From Nitrospirota bacterium (GTDB lineage: Bacteria > Nitrospirota > Nitrospiria > Nitrospirales > UBA8639): a DNA stretch of 64,000 bases. The DNA lies in the NCBI GenBank assembly GCA_029864405.1, contig JAOTTP010000002.1:1-64000 (forward strand), in the 5' to 3' direction. The notes under the pieces were generated by a model that saw only the letters and a list, made by a program, of their open reading frames with translations, was not told where the DNA came from and made no database searches. Shown piece after piece: positions 9,400 to 18,304 of this stretch (position 1 is the first letter of the stretch; every line of letters begins with the position of its first letter). The position numbers and the translations under genes are program-made.

Positions 9400-10995
9400 A
9401 TGGGTGAATATTCCTTACTGATTATTCTCTTTGCTCCGTTCTTCGGCGCGATTGCCTTGATGTTCGTTCCTCGGCAAGAAGCCATCCTGGTGCGAATGAC
9501 GGCAGCGATTTCTGCCGGTATTTCCCTTCTGGCCTCCTTCTATATTTTCTTAGCCTACGACACGACGAAGGGTGGATTTCAATTTGTCCAACGGTATGTC
9601 TGGTCTGAGGAATTAGGCATTGCCTTTTACCTGGGGGTGGATGGGATCGGCGGCCCCTTGGTCTTTGCCTCCGCAATCTTGTTATTTGCGGGCATCTTTG
9701 TCTCGTGGCACATCAAGGACCGGACGAAAGAGTTCTATATGTTCCTCTTGATCTTGGCTGCCGCGACCATTGGGGTCTTCATGTCGCTGGATCTCTTTTT
9801 CCTCTATTTCTTTTATGAAATGTCGGTGTTGCCCATGTATTTATTACTGGGCGTGTGGGGAAGCCATACTAAAGGCTACCTCTCCATGACCGACCCCGAA
9901 GAGCGAAAGCTTCGGGATTCCATCGGATTTATTTTCAACTTTGGATCCAACAGCAAAGAATATGCAGCCATGAAGCTGACCCTGTTCCTGTCTGCGGGCG
10001 CGGTGGTAGCCTTAATGGGGATCCTGCTCATTTACCATCTCTCCGGTCTCCACACCTTTGACATTGTCGTGCTGCGTGAACAGGCTCATTTTTCTGACAA
10101 CGTCGCCACGTTAATTTGGTTTCTGATCTTTTTTGGTTTCGCCTCGATCGCCCCGATATGGCCCTTGCATTCCTGGTCACCTGTCGGCCATGCTGCCGCC
10201 CCCGCAGCCACCAGCATGCTCCATGCCGGTGTCTTAATGAAGCTCGGGCATTTTTCCATTATTCGCGTGGCCTTTGAAATTCTGCCTGACTCTACGCGTG
10301 AGTGGATGTGGGTGGCAGCCGTCCTCTGTATTTTCTCTATCATCTATGGCGGATTGGTGTCCTACTTCGCTAAAGATACGAAATATGTGATCGGCTATTC
10401 CAGTTCGAGCCACATGGGTTATATCTTCCTGGGCATGGCTGCATTGAGCTACATCAGTCTATCCGGAGCTGTCATTTATATGTTTGCCCATGCCCTGGCG
10501 ACCAGTATGTTATTTGCCATGGCTGGCTGGGTGTATGACCAAACCCATTCACGAGACATTCCATCTTTGGGCGGTCTCGTTGAAAAGATGCCGTTTATTG
10601 CCGGTGCCTTTATTGTCGGCTGTATGGCCTCGATCGGCATGCCGGGCACGATCAATTTCATTGCTGAAATTATGATTATTGTGGGGAGTTGGGATAAATA
10701 TCCCTTCCAAGTGGTCGTGGCGGTGCTTGGCATCGTCCTGACCCTTGCGTATATGTTCAAAATGATGCGAGGGCTGTTTTACGGTAAATTAGATCCTGAA
10801 CATGCCCATGCCACCGACGCCAGACATTGGGTGGATCGCATGCCCTTGCTTCTTTTAATTGTGTGTAGCATTACCCTTGGGATTTTCCCTGGGCATTTTT
10901 ATGAAGTGGTACGGTCAACGGTTGAACCCATGATTGACCGGATTAACCATGTCACTCCGCTCATTACCCAAAACACCCAAGGCCTTTTACCCTAA
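9400..10995 (+). CDS. NADH-quinone oxidoreductase subunit M, second divergent copy (NuoM2)
   Basis: This second antiporter-like subunit (531 aa) follows nuoM1 by 5 bases. It keeps the helix-5 glutamate (FFYEMSVLPMYLLLGVWG) and a helix-8 lysine (GVLMKLGHFSIIRV). The helix-7 lysine is replaced: where NuoM1 reads LAFKAPIFPFHSW this copy reads FASIAPIWPLHSW, an isoleucine at the lysine position. The usual LPDA after the tryptophan is SPVGH. It also has an insertion around residues 165-185, ending in FNFGSNSKEYAAMKL. In published 2M complex I the extra NuoM is proposed to be an added pump module; whether this copy pumps is open. Confidence 0.92.
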   Translation: MGEYSLLIILFAPFFGAIALMFVPRQEAILVRMTAAISAGISLLASFYIFLAYDTTKGGFQFVQRYVWSEELGIAFYLGVDGIGGPLVFASAILLFAGIFVSWHIKDRTKEFYMFLLILAAATIGVFMSLDLFFLYFFYEMSVLPMYLLLGVWGSHTKGYLSMTDPEERKLRDSIGFIFNFGSNSKEYAAMKLTLFLSAGAVVALMGILLIYHLSGLHTFDIVVLREQAHFSDNVATLIWFLIFFGFASIAPIWPLHSWSPVGHAAAPAATSMLHAGVLMKLGHFSIIRVAFEILPDSTREWMWVAAVLCIFSIIYGGLVSYFAKDTKYVIGYSSSSHMGYIFLGMAALSYISLSGAVIYMFAHALATSMLFAMAGWVYDQTHSRDIPSLGGLVEKMPFIAGAFIVGCMASIGMPGTINFIAEIMIIVGSWDKYPFQVVVAVLGIVLTLAYMFKMMRGLFYGKLDPEHAHATDARHWVDRMPLLLLIVCSITLGIFPGHFYEVVRSTVEPMIDRINHVTPLITQNTQGLLP

Positions 10996-11040
10996 ACGAT
11001 ACCAGATTGAACCTTCTGATTACTGTCTGAATATTTTGCA

Positions 11041-12528
11041 ATGACCTTTCAACTTGCTCTTTCCGCCGCTGATCTTCTCCTGCTTCTGCCTGAGATCTTT
11101 CTCACACTCTGGTTGTGCCTCATCCTGTCACTGGACTTTTCGCTGAAGCGAATGACGCACCAACAATTGGCCTACCTGAGTATTGCGGGGTTGGCGGTGA
11201 CCGGTTTGATCCTGTTGGGATTTGACCAAGCCGGTACCACAGGGGCCTTGTTTAAAAACATGTTCGTGCTGGATCGAATGGCCATCTTCTTTAAGCTCAT
11301 GATTGTGGGGGCCACCACCCTTGTCCTGTTTATGTCAATTGATTATGTGCAGGACTTTAGGTTCTTCCGGGGTGAGTATTATGTCATGGTCGTGATGTCG
11401 GCCCTCGGCATGATGTTCATGGCTTCGTCGAATGATTTGCTCTCCGTCTTTGTCACCCTGGAATTTTCAACATTTGGATTTTATGTGCTGGTGGCCTATC
11501 TCAGAGATGACCAGCGCTCATCGGAAGCCGGCCTCAAGTTCTTTATTTTAGGGGTGTTTGCAGCCGGGTTATTGGCCTATGGCATCAGTTTGGTCTATGG
11601 CGAAACGGGGACCTTGATTTTTTCTGAAATGACCGGCACCTCTGGAAGTTATGGATTGGCGATTGGCTACATTTTGATTTTTGCCGCCCTGGGATTCAAG
11701 ATCGGGGCAGTCCCTTTTCACGCCTGGATTCCTGACACCTACCAAGGCGCGCCGACTCCCGTTACGGCCTTCCTCTCCATTGCACCGAAGGCCGCAGCAT
11801 TGGCTATCCTTATCCGGATGTTTTACGTGTCCCTGGCTTCATTCAAGCCAATGTGGGTGTTGTTATTTGTCGTCGCATCCATATTCTCCATGACCTACGG
11901 CAATATCGTGGCCATTGCCCAAAAGAATATTAAACGGCTTTTGGCCTATTCCGGCATTGCACAAATCGGAAATATCATGATCGGATTAGCCGCAGGGACG
12001 AAACAAGGCAGCGATGCGATCATGTTTTTTCTCCTGACCTATCTTTTTGCGAATTTGGGAGCTTTCGCGGTCATCATTGCCGTGAGTCGAGTCCTGAAAA
12101 GCGACGAAATTGAAGATTATAATGGTCTGAATCGACGTTCCCCATTTTTAGCGGCGGCCATGTTGCTCTTCCTGTTGTCGCTGGCTGGAGTTCCTCCGCT
12201 TGCGGGATTTATCGGAAAAATCTATTTATTTATTGCCGCAATGAAAGAGGAGTTGTACACCCTTCTGATTGTCGGACTCATCAACATCGTCATCTCCATG
12301 TACTACTATCTGATTGTCGTCAAAAAGATGTACATCAACGAACCCACTGATTCTTCGCCAATTCCTGCGTCCATGCCCATCAAAGTCGCGGTGTACGTTG
12401 GGATTGCCGGAACCGTGTTGTTGGGTGTGTACCCCGGACCGTTTATCGATTGGGCCGTCAGTGCCACTCTCATGTTCTCCAATATCGCCGGACCCACCGC
12501 GGCTGCTTCTCTTCTTCCTGGCGGATAA
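11041..12528 (+). CDS. nuoN: NADH-quinone oxidoreductase subunit N (NuoN)
   Basis: NuoN is the innermost of the large antiporter-like subunits of complex I. The 495-aa product has the expected helix-7 lysine in LGFKIGAVPFHAWIPDTYQG, the helix-8 lysine in SIAPKAAALAILIRMF, and the stretch KNIKRLLAYSGIAQIGN. It is the last gene of the operon; the next gene (zinc-ribbon protein) is convergent. The 45-base gap after nuoM2 is the largest between membrane-arm genes. No strong terminator hairpin is visible in the 156 bases after the stop. Confidence 0.96.
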   Translation: MTFQLALSAADLLLLLPEIFLTLWLCLILSLDFSLKRMTHQQLAYLSIAGLAVTGLILLGFDQAGTTGALFKNMFVLDRMAIFFKLMIVGATTLVLFMSIDYVQDFRFFRGEYYVMVVMSALGMMFMASSNDLLSVFVTLEFSTFGFYVLVAYLRDDQRSSEAGLKFFILGVFAAGLLAYGISLVYGETGTLIFSEMTGTSGSYGLAIGYILIFAALGFKIGAVPFHAWIPDTYQGAPTPVTAFLSIAPKAAALAILIRMFYVSLASFKPMWVLLFVVASIFSMTYGNIVAIAQKNIKRLLAYSGIAQIGNIMIGLAAGTKQGSDAIMFFLLTYLFANLGAFAVIIAVSRVLKSDEIEDYNGLNRRSPFLAAAMLLFLLSLAGVPPLAGFIGKIYLFIAAMKEELYTLLIVGLINIVISMYYYLIVVKKMYINEPTDSSPIPASMPIKVAVYVGIAGTVLLGVYPGPFIDWAVSATLMFSNIAGPTAAASLLPGG

Positions 12529-12684
12529 TCGCCGGACGTATTGTTTGCGCCTTCTGCTACCTTCTCCGATTGACAGGCACCATCTCTTTTCCCGTGTTTC
12601 TACGAAAACTTCTTAGAAAGGAGAGAATGTGAGTTGAGGATGAGAATATTGAGGGTGTATGGCGAAAAGGGAAATTTGGAGGAG

Positions 12685-13311
12685 TTACATTCGCCAGGAG
12701 AGGATGGTTTCTAGGGGATTGAGTCCATTCAGTTGCCAAATGGCCCCGAACACCACGGATATGGCCACAATCACCAAGAGGATCAGACCTATGAGGATCG
12801 AATTTCTTTTGTTACGAGGATAACGGGGGGGAGCGACTTTTTGGGACCCCGATGGGTCTTGCCACAATGCAGAGGGTCGTCGAGGCCCTAAGAGTGCTGT
12901 GGTATTTCGGAGAGGTTCCACATGACTGTCTCGCGGGCCTTTTGTGGCTAACCTTTTCCCTGGTATGACTGAGGGTGTCATACCAGGTGACTTTGGGCCT
13001 GCCTTCACAGGTTGGGGAACTTTCCTGGTATGGATATAGGATGCTCGACAGTGCGGACACACCAGCGTTTCCTGGATTGATTCGCCATTGTCTTCCTGCT
13101 GCGCCTGTCCTCCTTTTAGGGACACGCGGCAATATGGGCATGTGTGGGCATCCGGCGAGACCAGACCGTGACATTGTGGACAGGTATGTAGTCCGGCTGC
13201 ACGTTCCTCTTCCAAGGCGTGTTTCCCAGGAGAAGGGAAAGCGCATTGAGGACAGGCCCGAGCTTCGGTCGAGACTTCTTTATGACATTCTGGGCAAGGA
13301 ACAAGGGCCAT
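12685..13311 (-). CDS. Zinc-ribbon protein with C-terminal membrane anchor
   Basis: The protein has three N-terminal Cys pairs of the CxxC kind (CPECHK...CPQC, CPQCHG...CPYC, CPHC), which would form zinc ribbons within the first 100 residues. A long Pro/Ser-rich, low-complexity linker follows, then one membrane helix near the C-terminus (SILIGLILLVIVAISVVFGAIW). The layout suggests a cytoplasmic zinc-ribbon head tethered to the membrane. I do not recognise a specific family or function. I chose the ATG at 13311; an in-frame ATG at 13326 is the alternative. It is convergent with nuoN and has no evident operon partner. Confidence 0.75.
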   Translation of the reverse strand: MALVPCPECHKEVSTEARACPQCAFPSPGKHALEEERAAGLHTCPQCHGLVSPDAHTCPYCRVSLKGGQAQQEDNGESIQETLVCPHCRASYIHTRKVPQPVKAGPKSPGMTPSVIPGKRLATKGPRDSHVEPLRNTTALLGPRRPSALWQDPSGSQKVAPPRYPRNKRNSILIGLILLVIVAISVVFGAIWQLNGLNPLETILSWRM

Positions 13312-13706
13312 GAAGTTAATTCCCATTCTCGCTATTTTTTACGCGTCCCGAACACATTCGTGATGATATTTCAGGAAAGCAAAGTCTGTTCCGCAGCACC
13401 TACGCTCGATTTGTTTGTAAATACGAAGGAGGTATTCCTCCCTCTTGAACCAAATTAGAGTTAAGGTGGAGGTCCTTGCCTTCAGCTATTCTCTCTTATC
13501 TGATTTGCTCTTCTCAAGGGAGAGGGATTTTTTCAGCCGTTAGGCTTCCTGACTTAATGCTGTGTTCTCTTTTGTGGTTAAAATGTGTAACATTTCTCGA
13601 CATGTCCAGACAGAATGAGCAGAGTGTCACCTAGTTGTCATCCTTTGTCTAAAGATGAGAGGGTGCCAGGAATAAACCGAGTTTCTCAAATTTCCATGAG
13701 GGTACT
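13312..13706. other. Intergenic region upstream of the arsM-like gene
   Basis: No gene seen in about 395 bases. It holds a small hairpin (GGAGG, TATT loop, CCTCC) near 13427 and a perfect dyad, AAATGT-GTA-ACATTT, at 13581-13595, about 110 bases before the methyltransferase gene. The dyad could be an operator, but no regulator gene is adjacent. Confidence 0.4.
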
Positions 13707-14912
13707 ATGGCCAATGAAACAGAAGAGCAAAATCATTCTATCACACAAACTGTCAGCCAACGGTACGCCAAAGCGGTGACCAACGGTGAACAGCTGTGTT
13801 GCCCGACCGGGTATAACCATGAGGACTTGGGACAGTTTATTCCAGAACCCGTATTGAAGGTGTCCTATGGCTGCGGAACCCCCGTTGGCCTTTCAACCGT
13901 CAAATCAGGGGAAGTGGTCTTAGACATTGGCTCCGGAGGCGGGATCGACTGCTTTGAAGCTTCTCGGAAAGTAGGGCCCCAAGGCCGAGTCATTGGGATC
14001 GATATGACTGATGAAATGTTGGCGTTGGCCCGTACGCACGCCCCAACGGTTGCCAAGAACCTGGGGTATCCCGAGCCGAATGTGGATTTTCGAAAAGGCT
14101 TTGCCGACGCCATGCCGGTGGAAGACGACCAGGTGGATCTCATTGTTTCGAATTGTGTCATCAATCTCGCGCCGGACAAAGGGAAAGTCTTTCAGGAAAT
14201 GTTTCGTGTGCTCCGATCTGGTGGACGGTTCACCATTTCCGATATTGTCGCTGACCAACCTATTCCCAATTACTTAATATATGATAAGGCCAAGTGGGGC
14301 GATTGCTTGTCAGGCGCCCTCACCATCAAAGACTATTGGGGTGGGCTTCGAGACGCCGGGTTCAAAGGGCTTCACCAGGTTAATAGTATTTCATGGAGGG
14401 TGATTGATGGCATTCAGTTCCTCTCTGTGACGCTCACCGGGTATAAACTGGCCTCAACATCGACGGCGCCTTCTTCGGACTTCGCGACCCTCACCGGTCC
14501 ATTTTCTCAAGTGGTCGATGAGCTGGGTACGACGTTTCACCGAGGCAACCCTCAGCAAATCGATGAACGGACGGCTGCATTATTGGCGTTGGCTCCTTAT
14601 CAAGACCGGTTCATTATTGCTGAGCGACCTGTGGCCCTTACGGCTCAAGATCCCAGAATGCTGGCTATCTATCCCGAAGAAGCTCCTTGTGTATGGGAAG
14701 GACAGTTTGCCGTGTTAACCGGACCGTTCTTAGCCGTGTGTGATGACGACGACCACACGTATCAATGCGGTGAACCTGTAGAGATTTGTTCTAAAACATT
14801 CAACGTCCTACAGACCACCACCTATCAACCCTATTTTGCGACCATGAATCGATCTAGGGAAGGCGTAGACTCTGAGCCCGTCATTTGCGGAACCTCAATC
14901 GGATGTTGTTAA
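13707..14912 (+). CDS. arsM: ArsM-like arsenite methyltransferase (arsenosugar-type)
   Basis: This is a class I SAM-dependent methyltransferase with the SAM motif VLDIGSGGGID near residue 71. Family-type cysteines occur in QLCCPTGY near the N-terminus, in YGCGTPVG just before the SAM motif, and in SNCVINL. ArsM enzymes methylate trivalent arsenic. The protein (401 aa) has a C-terminal extension of about 150 residues that ends in Cys-Cys. The ATG follows a GAGGGTACT leader. The next gene, 54 bases downstream, encodes an ArsS-type radical SAM protein, and this pairing is what points to arsenosugar synthesis. The substrate is inferred from family and context only. Confidence 0.75.
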   Translation: MANETEEQNHSITQTVSQRYAKAVTNGEQLCCPTGYNHEDLGQFIPEPVLKVSYGCGTPVGLSTVKSGEVVLDIGSGGGIDCFEASRKVGPQGRVIGIDMTDEMLALARTHAPTVAKNLGYPEPNVDFRKGFADAMPVEDDQVDLIVSNCVINLAPDKGKVFQEMFRVLRSGGRFTISDIVADQPIPNYLIYDKAKWGDCLSGALTIKDYWGGLRDAGFKGLHQVNSISWRVIDGIQFLSVTLTGYKLASTSTAPSSDFATLTGPFSQVVDELGTTFHRGNPQQIDERTAALLALAPYQDRFIIAERPVALTAQDPRMLAIYPEEAPCVWEGQFAVLTGPFLAVCDDDDHTYQCGEPVEICSKTFNVLQTTTYQPYFATMNRSREGVDSEPVICGTSIGCC

Positions 14913-14966
14913 GACTCACCCGCAAGTCACCCTGTCTGTATGAGAGGAATTGAGGCCATCACGACG

Positions 14967-15977
14967 ATGAAAATTTCAACTCTCCCCATGGTTACCCCGG
15001 ACCAATCTTCTGAGATGGCTCCCTCGTTCGAGCAAGTGTTGGCCCTCCATCATTCGCTTCCTCTCAAGGCTCAATCGATTTCCACGCTTCAGATTAATGT
15101 GGGGAAAGTCTGTAACCAAACCTGCCACCATTGCCATGTTGATGCCGGTCCGCAACGGACGGAAAGTATGAGCAAGGCCACCATGGATCAGGTCCTGGAC
15201 GTTCTCGACCGCACCCCTCAAATCAGCACGGTGGATATTACCGGTGGGGCGCCTGAGATGAACCCCTATTTCGAATATCTAGTTGAGCAATGTCGGGTAC
15301 GAAACCGAAAGGTGATCGACCGCTGTAATTTGACCGTGTTTTATGTCAAGGGGAAAGCGCACCTTTTCCAATTCCTCGCAGACCATCGTGTCGACATCGT
15401 CGCCTCCCTCCCCTGTTATGAAGCAGACAATGTCGATCAGCAACGGGGAAAAGGCGTCTTCAATCGGAGCATTACCGCTCTGCAGAGTCTCAATGGCTTA
15501 GGGTATGGAAAAGACGGAACCGGTCTCATGCTGGATCTGGTCTACAACCCGCTTGGCCCTGTCCTTCCGCCGCCTCAAATGGAACTAGAACAAGACTTTA
15601 AAGAGGAATTGTGGCAGCGATATGGGATTCAGTTTAACCGGCTCTATACGATTACCAATATGCCGATCAGTCGTTTCTGGGATGAGTTAAGCGAGGCAGG
15701 ACAACTTGAACATTACTACACGCTCTTGTTGAATAATTTTAATCCATTGGCCATTGAAGGGCTCATGTGTCGGTCTCTGCTGAGTGTGGGGTGGGACGGG
15801 CGCCTCTATGACTGTGATTTCAATCAGATGTTGGATCTGCCGGCCCAGCCGGATTCCCAGGCCTGGATAGGCCGGTTCAATCTTATGGATTTGGAACACC
15901 GTCCAATTGTCGTAGGCCCCCATTGCTTGGGGTGTACGGCAGGTTCCGGCTCCTCTTGTGGGGGAGCCTTGACCTAA
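14967..15977 (+). CDS. arsS: ArsS-like radical SAM protein (arsenosugar biosynthesis family)
   Basis: The radical SAM cluster motif is CNQTCHHCHVDAGP, near residue 50 from this start, in the context LQINVGKVCNQTC that is typical of the ArsS family. The C-terminal half carries further cysteines (MCRSLLSVGWDGRLYDCDF) and ends with HCLGCTAGSGSSCGGAL, a family tail. Some relatives carry selenocysteine in this family; only Cys codons are present here. ArsS is thought to add a deoxyadenosyl group to methylated arsenic. In-frame ATGs at 14940 and 14967 are both possible starts, neither with a strong ribosome site. It follows arsM directly. Confidence 0.8.
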   Translation: MKISTLPMVTPDQSSEMAPSFEQVLALHHSLPLKAQSISTLQINVGKVCNQTCHHCHVDAGPQRTESMSKATMDQVLDVLDRTPQISTVDITGGAPEMNPYFEYLVEQCRVRNRKVIDRCNLTVFYVKGKAHLFQFLADHRVDIVASLPCYEADNVDQQRGKGVFNRSITALQSLNGLGYGKDGTGLMLDLVYNPLGPVLPPPQMELEQDFKEELWQRYGIQFNRLYTITNMPISRFWDELSEAGQLEHYYTLLLNNFNPLAIEGLMCRSLLSVGWDGRLYDCDFNQMLDLPAQPDSQAWIGRFNLMDLEHRPIVVGPHCLGCTAGSGSSCGGALT

Positions 15978-16021
15978 TTCGCTTGCCGTTCCTCATTACA
16001 ATCAGTGTTTGAATACCTTCT

Positions 16022-16270
16022 CTACGTGACATCCTCAGGCTTGAAATGTCGGGCGCAATCCTGGCTACAGAAATAATAATTCTTTCCCTTTAGCTCCTGC
16101 ACAATCGCCGTGCCGGCAGCCACATATACTTTACAGACGGGATCTTGAATCATGACATCTTTCCCTGGAGTGGTCGGGTCAAGTTTGGGCTGACTCCATT
16201 CACGGGCCGCTCGGCGAACCATAAAGAACAGGACGGCTAAGAGAAACAGAATCGTAATAATTTTATACAT
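16022..16270 (-). CDS. Membrane-anchored YHS-domain protein
   Basis: This small protein (82 aa from the ATG at 16270) has one N-terminal membrane helix (IITILFLLAVLFFMVRRA) and a C-terminal YHS domain: DPVCKVYV, then YYFCSQDCARHFKPE. YHS domains are short metal-associated modules found in copper-handling and other redox proteins. A 14-residue longer start at 16312 is possible but lacks a ribosome site. It is convergent with the arsS gene, so any link to metalloid handling is only a neighbourhood hint. Confidence 0.8.
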   Translation of the reverse strand: MYKIITILFLLAVLFFMVRRAAREWSQPKLDPTTPGKDVMIQDPVCKVYVAAGTAIVQELKGKNYYFCSQDCARHFKPEDVT

Positions 16271-16428
16271 GGGTGTGAATGGCCTTTTGGGGTGAATAGG
16301 ATTTTGTACCATGTTTACAGAAAGGATTCCACATATGTCGTGAGCGGCCTATTTTACCAACGGTTGGGATGCTTATTATAGCTCTTGATCATTGCTGCGC
16401 CCTTTCTTAACTTGTTAGGATTTTCCCG

Positions 16429-17244
16429 ATGCTGACGACGACATCCCCCCTGAGCCCCACATGTTCCTGGCCCTGCTGGACTAGGGTTATTCTAACAGCC
16501 CTCGCCTTAGGAGGATGCGCCACGAACCCTTCCTACCCTGGAACTATCATAGATCTGACATATCCCTTTGATGAACACACCGTCTATTGGCCAACGAATG
16601 AGCCCTTTCATTGGAAGAAAACAAGTTGGGGTCCCACTCAAAAAGGATACTGGTATGCATCAGCGGTTTACTCAGCCTCAGAACATGGCGGCACCCATCT
16701 CGATGCCCCTATCCATTTTGCGGAATCCGGATGGAGCGTGGATGAAATTCCCCTCGCCCATTTAACAGGTGAGGCTATTGTGTTGGATATTCGATCGCAG
16801 GTGGACTCGAATCCGGATTATACTCTACAGGTTGACGATATCACCCAATGGGAATCCTCATACGGGCCAATCCCGCCCAAAGCGGTCGTCTTGCTCTTCA
16901 CCGGGTTTGGACAATATTGGCCTGATAAATCCCGATATCTTGGCAGCTCCACCCCGGAAGATCCCATGACCCTCCATTTCCCGGGGTTCTCTGCCGATGC
17001 CATAACATTTTTGCTCCACAAACGGGAGATTTTAGGAATTGGCATAGATACAGCCAGCATTGATCCTGGTCAATCACGTGATTTTCCAGTTCATCAAATT
17101 CTTGGTCGAGCAAATCGCTATGCGTTGGAGAATGTGGCGCATCTCGGACTGTTACCACCTAGAGGGGCTCGAATGACGGCCCTCCCTATGAAGATACAAG
17201 GCGGCACAGGAGCTCCGGTCCGAATTATCGCGACTTTGCCTTAG
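16429..17244 (+). CDS. Cyclase/kynurenine-formamidase family lipoprotein
   Basis: The protein has the cyclase family (PF04199) metal motif HGGTHLDAPIHF near residue 86 and the opening IDLTYPFDEHTVYWP common in this family, whose members hydrolyse amides such as N-formylkynurenine or isatin. The N-terminus is a lipoprotein signal with lipobox ALGGC, so the mature protein would be anchored through C30. An exported, lipid-anchored member is unusual, since the characterised kynurenine formamidases are cytoplasmic. A ThiS-like gene follows about 90 bases downstream. No tryptophan-catabolism genes are near, so the substrate is unknown. Confidence 0.8.
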   Translation: MLTTTSPLSPTCSWPCWTRVILTALALGGCATNPSYPGTIIDLTYPFDEHTVYWPTNEPFHWKKTSWGPTQKGYWYASAVYSASEHGGTHLDAPIHFAESGWSVDEIPLAHLTGEAIVLDIRSQVDSNPDYTLQVDDITQWESSYGPIPPKAVVLLFTGFGQYWPDKSRYLGSSTPEDPMTLHFPGFSADAITFLLHKREILGIGIDTASIDPGQSRDFPVHQILGRANRYALENVAHLGLLPPRGARMTALPMKIQGGTGAPVRIIATLP

Positions 17245-17337
17245 GGCGGGGATATTCAAGTACAAACGTTGAACGAAAGATTTTCACGATTCCTCAAATA
17301 CACGAGGAGCATTATTGATGATGAACAAAAGGACATT

Positions 17338-17613
17338 ATGGTCACGATTACGTTAATGGGTGATTTACAAACAATTGATGGAGAGCGAGCGCTCGGATGC
17401 GAGATTGCTGACTCCATTACAGTTAAGCAACTGATCAGGAAACAAGGCAAGCCGCTTCGAGAGATCTTCCAGCTGTTAAAAGAAAAAAAAGTCATGGTGA
17501 CCGTGAATAAGCGAATTGCCAGTGAAGAGACTAAAGTCTACGATGGAGATGCGGTCTATATCGTCGCTCACGATGGAATGGGACAAAGCGGACTCACTCT
17601 CTCTCACTACTAA
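17338..17613 (+). CDS. ThiS/MoaD-like small ubiquitin-fold protein
   Basis: The 91-aa product looks like a beta-grasp protein of the MoaD/ThiS superfamily: an N-terminal strand VTITLMGDLQ, a central helix (ADSITVKQLIRKQG) and the late stretch KVYDGDAVYIVAHDGMGQ. True sulfur carriers end in Gly-Gly; this one ends in LTLSHY, so thiocarboxylate transfer by the usual route is doubtful unless the tail is processed. The ATG at 17338 has AAAGGA at good spacing and is preferred over the TTG at 17269. No moa or thi genes are adjacent. Confidence 0.6.
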   Translation: MVTITLMGDLQTIDGERALGCEIADSITVKQLIRKQGKPLREIFQLLKEKKVMVTVNKRIASEETKVYDGDAVYIVAHDGMGQSGLTLSHY

Positions 17614-17773
17614 TTCAAGATGACCATGAAGGAGGAATAGGGGACACCAGACTCTCCAGTGGTTCACTCATGGGCTTCAGTCTTCTTGCAGACCCTTCTG
17701 TACTGAGGCGGTCTTCCTATCAGGGTATCAGTGGGATCAAAATGGTCGATCACCAACGAGCGATCACCCACGC

Positions 17774-17806
17774 AAAAAAAGGGAGCCGCCTCATTGAACG
17801 GCTCCC
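17774..17806 (-). terminator. Rho-independent terminator of the hsp20 genes
   Basis: On the minus strand a perfect 8-bp stem (GGGAGCCG / CGGCTCCC, 10-base loop) is followed by seven T residues. It starts 20 bases after the stop of the downstream hsp20 gene. Confidence 0.9.
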
Positions 17807-17825
17807 CTCCAATGTTGAGATCTGG

Positions 17826-18233
17826 TTATCCTTCCGTGATTTCAATCTTGCGAGGTTTGGCAGGCCCCACTTTTGGCAGAGTCACTCGCAATACTCCATT
17901 ATTCAGTTTGGCTTCAATATGTTCCTGATCAATCACTTCAGAAAGAGTAAATTGTCGGAAATATTTCCCGGTGTCATACTCTTGCAATACATACTCCTCT
18001 TTCTCCGTAACAGAGACTGACGGCACACCGCTCAAGGAAAGTACATCGTTCCGAAGATCAATTGAGACATTTTCGGATGGCACCCCGGGCATATCCGCCA
18101 CAATTGTCAGGGCCTGATCGTCTTCAAATATGTCAACATTGGGTGAAAACACTCGACCAGGGATCGTTTGTTCCGCATCCGATTTTACTTCCCGTTTATC
18201 CCGCACTTGTATGTCCTGCGTCTGTGTTGCCAT
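17826..18233 (-). CDS. Hsp20-family small heat-shock protein
   Basis: This is an alpha-crystallin-domain chaperone of 135 aa that holds unfolding proteins. The domain runs from about residue 30 (SPNVDIFEDDQALTIVADMPG) to the end, with the conserved NGVLRVTLPK motif near residue 113. The ATG has a strong AGGAGG site eight bases upstream. It is the second gene of a two-gene hsp20 unit on the minus strand and is followed by a clear terminator. A Hsp20 pair of this kind is often stress-induced, and a possible promoter lies before the first gene. Confidence 0.95.
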   Translation of the reverse strand: MATQTQDIQVRDKREVKSDAEQTIPGRVFSPNVDIFEDDQALTIVADMPGVPSENVSIDLRNDVLSLSGVPSVSVTEKEEYVLQEYDTGKYFRQFTLSEVIDQEHIEAKLNNGVLRVTLPKVGPAKPRKIEITEG

Positions 18234-18304
18234 GTGTTCATCCTCCTTTGGTATTTAATGGGGCTGCCCCCATCTCTCACCTTCATTTCCCTTCATGTCA
18301 ATCT

